Below are positions 62,801-64,000 of a stretch of DNA of 64,000 nucleotides, in pieces (the first letter of the stretch is position 1; each line of letters opens with the position of its first letter). Below the pieces are notes generated by a model. The model saw only the letters and a list, made by a program, of their open reading frames with translations, was not told the DNA's origin and did no database searches. The DNA lies in assembly GCA_965201115.1 (NCBI GenBank), contig OZ241745.1, positions 1,364,001 to 1,428,000 of the forward strand, read 5' to 3'. This stretch comes from JANQOH01 sp965201115. Lineage in GTDB: Bacteria; Pseudomonadota; Alphaproteobacteria; UBA7887. A program made the position numbers and the translations under genes.

Positions 62801-64000
62801 GCGACGTCAAGTCGGGCGGTACGCTGTCGGCGACGGTCAACGACGGCGGCGTTGTGACGGGGACGATACACAATCCGCAGGCTTCGTTCACGGTCGCGGG
62901 CGGGGCGAGCATCGGGCGCATTCTTTACGCCAGCGGCGGAACGGTGACGGTGTCCGGCGGCGCGAAGCTGACCGGCGTGGAGGGCGTGGCGGTCGAGAGC
63001 ACGGCAAGCGCGTTGACGGTCACGGTGAACGACGAGGGCCGCGTCGAGGGCGATATCAAGTCGGGCGGCACGTTGTCGGCGACCGTCAATGCCGGCGGCG
63101 TTGTGACGGGAACGATACACAACCCGCAAACGCCGTTCACGGTTTCGGGCAGCGTCGGGCGCGTTCTTTACGCCGGCGGCGGAGCGGTGACGGTATCCGC
63201 GGGCGGGACGCTGACGGGCGTCGCGGGCGTGGCCATCGAGAGCACAACCGGTGCGCTGACGGTCACGGTGAGCAACCGGGGCCGCGTCGAGGGCGGCATC
63301 GAATCGGGCGGGACGCTGACGGCGAACGTCATGGCCGGCGGCGTCGTGACCGGAACGCTCCGCAACCCGCAGAGCCCGCTCACGGTTTCGGGCAGCGTCG
63401 GGCGCATTCTCTATGCCCGCGCCGGCGGCGGGACGGTTACGGTCGCCGGGGGCGGCGCGGTGTTGGGCGTCGAGGTCAATGGCGCAACCGAGGCGATTCG
63501 CGGCAATGCGGGCCATCTCGACGTCACGGTTGCGGCGAGGGGCGCGGTTACGGGTCTCGTCGAGGGCCGCGGGCCGGGCAATCTGAAGGTTACGGTCGCG
63601 GGCTCGTTGGCGGGCGACATTGCCGAGCGCGCCGCGGGCGATCTTGAGGTTTCGGTCGCCGGAACGGTTGCGGGCGGCATCGTCGGCGAGGGCGCGGGCG
63701 AACACACGGTCACGGTGGCGTCCGGCGGCGCGGTTACGGGGGCGGTGCGCCTGTCGACGGGCGCGGCGACCATCGCGGGCCGCACGGCGCGCGTGCTCTA
63801 CGACAACGGGGGCGCGGTCACGGTCGCCGCGGGCGGCGAGATCGCGGGCGTCGATGTCGAGGGAACGCGGGAGGCGATCCGCAACGATGCGGGCAATCTC
63901 GAGGTTACGGTTGCGTCCGATGGGGAGGTTGCGGGGCGCATCGAGGATCGCGGCGAGGGCCATCTCGAGGTCGAGGTTTCCGGCGCGGTAACGGGCGGCA
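59842..64000 (+). CDS. Large repeat-rich autotransporter-type adhesin, 3' end cut by window
   Basis: Open to the window edge, at least 1386 residues. ATG 59842 (GGGAG 9 bases upstream) is in frame through the 24-C tract with ATG 59950, which begins a compact signal peptide (VRALAAVLALALWAGEAAAQ). The second start is possible too. The passenger is Gly/Ser/Thr/Val-rich and looks like a beta-helix (MTGGSLSG, VTVSAGARVTGG). From about 62120 to 63420 it has five related units of about 82-85 residues (GGTVTV.GGAKLTGVEGVA.ES, with variants). Two helical inserts with LTTALAALPASY and LTTALTALTGATY interrupt it. The C-terminal barrel would lie beyond the window. Probable surface adhesin. Confidence 0.82.
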   Translation, partial: MTMPCPHRGVAPSLAVQINVPPPPPPPPAARLGKRAMSVRALAAVLALALWAGEAAAQNVCRGGAHTGSASISCTEAAGSSADIVIDPGSVNIPRIDAIHRGSGDATVRVKPGATLTGSSGRSVNVVVRGSGDGVLSITGGSLSGQIAVGGQGASTGNISASMTGGSLSGTFNTTKIGGSGNTSIVVSGNAVIETTGGTWNYGLYSQHTGAGNLSIRMTGGSVETTGTNSYGVLALSSGSGASDVTVVLEGGAIRTRGGGSLGLAPYGVFMQRPNGSGNHSFRMSGGSIVTEQDNAHGVVGLFPALAAGETVPVSVTGGSIAVEGLGAQGIWMNNLNRGSVDMTTRAGAEIASPFYVGMEGRLTDNASATGRVVVTHGGAVEARDVGVLAWAARSSGHTMGSGATTANDAARTTPMIHVTSSGTVTVGAPVTEAFIRARIAGDGGLSTLEEAVLTAITDNDSGALTTALAALPASYDAAWKAEAEDLRRKRAAVTAASTDNAVLGHRAAEEILGLARAGIRASAISHTAIADHIRGSDALSTSERTALTAVLTGDSSGLTTALTALTGATYTTAWKNTVRQHAATYNAGDIQVDVTGGSITADGNGVEAFYAVPHDSNGDIAVTVSAGARVTGGATGIYVRGAGATMGARNQAVTVHGAAMGGTGAGVHVVGGGAVTVGASGEVGTVGAVSSGIGILGDGGGDLTATVSGTVTGDIRVNGGGDLAATVKDGGTVTGDLRVGGSGALTATVEAGGAVEGTIRDPQASFTVSGSVGRVLYASGGAVTVAGGAKLTGVSGTAIESTAGALTVTVQNRGRVEADIESGGTLMVTVNDGGVVTGTIEDPQASFTVGSGARIGRILYTGSSGGTVTVSGGGTLTGVEGVAAESTDTGGALTVTVQDEGRVEGDVKSAGTLSATVNAGGVVTGTIHDPQASFTVSGSVGRVLYASGGTVTVAGGAKLTGVEGVAAESAAGALTVTVNDEGRVEGDVKSGGTLSATVNDGGVVTGTIHNPQASFTVAGGASIGRILYASGGTVTVSGGAKLTGVEGVAVESTASALTVTVNDEGRVEGDIKSGGTLSATVNAGGVVTGTIHNPQTPFTVSGSVGRVLYAGGGAVTVSAGGTLTGVAGVAIESTTGALTVTVSNRGRVEGGIESGGTLTANVMAGGVVTGTLRNPQSPLTVSGSVGRILYARAGGGTVTVAGGGAVLGVEVNGATEAIRGNAGHLDVTVAARGAVTGLVEGRGPGNLKVTVAGSLAGDIAERAAGDLEVSVAGTVAGGIVGEGAGEHTVTVASGGAVTGAVRLSTGAATIAGRTARVLYDNGGAVTVAAGGEIAGVDVEGTREAIRNDAGNLEVTVASDGEVAGRIEDRGEGHLEVEVSGAVTGG
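59902..59925 (+). repeat. 24-C homopolymer tract at the 5' end of the large autotransporter
   Basis: Twenty-four C (eight Pro codons if translated) between ATG 59842 and ATG 59950. The deposited length keeps the frame open from the first ATG. Slippage would switch the extended form off, or tune translation from the second ATG. Confidence 0.8.
62120..63420 (+). repeat. Tandem coding repeats of about 246-258 bp
   Basis: Five related units begin near 62189, 62449, 62693, 62939 and 63185, each with GGTGACGGT... encoding a GAVTV or GTVTV start. Units are divergent but in frame and encode the beta-helical passenger repeats. Recombination between them could change passenger length. Confidence 0.8.

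Noticed and set aside
59653..63963. Long minus-strand open frame opposite the large autotransporter
   Set aside because: It is the antisense of a Gly/Val/Ala-rich repeat gene; its translation is low-complexity Arg/Ala/Asp and joins the true reductase gene only by chance.

Overview
The window is about 70% GC bacterial chromosome, most likely from an alphaproteobacterium (Rhodospirillales-like). The block dnaB-alr-mlaE-mlaF-radA-cvpA-purF-SDR, the compact sdhCDAB operon, zapE, hspQ and mmsA all fit that group. This placement is inferred from gene content; there is no rRNA or tRNA in the window to confirm it.

Layout. 1-2.5 kb: an acyl-CoA ligase and the start of livG. 2.6-4.9 kb: a solute-binding domain fused to an autotransporter-type barrel. 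5-13.9 kb: a five-gene minus-strand operon with a Calx-beta-type autotransporter, two DUF4384 proteins and two exported caspase-like (C14) proteases. 14-17.8 kb: a decayed ISAs1-type transposase and a subtilisin-like lipoprotein. 17.7-19.3 kb: threonine dehydratase-like and NnrU genes. 19.4-21.3 kb: an AAA ATPase plus TOPRIM-like gene pair bracketed by a 134-bp direct duplication. 21.8-28.9 kb: a ThDP enzyme, sdhCDAB, an LRAT-fold protein and a Na/Ca exchanger. 29-38 kb: an ATPase-nuclease fusion, four RiPP precursor genes, a TRAP binding protein, mmsA and zapE. 38.5-50.7 kb: housekeeping genes. 50.8-59.7 kb: a fifth RiPP precursor, yejEBA, cytochrome c, a two-gene cassette with a degenerate ImmA/IrrE-like protein, and a flavin disulfide reductase. 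59.8 kb to the end: a large repeat-rich autotransporter that runs off the window.

Two themes stand out. First, five small genes encode nitrile-hydratase-like leader (NHLP) RiPP precursors with similar leaders and very different cores. None has a modifying enzyme nearby, yet all five share one promoter architecture (TTGACT, 17-bp spacer ending in TGC, then TA). This looks like a scattered, co-regulated precursor family served by enzymes elsewhere in the genome. Second, the cell surface appears to be variable: two autotransporter genes carry homopolymer tracts (15 G and 24 C) between a start codon and the signal peptide, where slippage would switch expression.

Intergenic DNA is crowded with a dispersed palindromic repeat (short GC hairpins, one with a C(UUCG)G loop). 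It occurs as dozens of copies beside almost every gene from 19 kb to 52 kb, and also alongside the RiPP genes.
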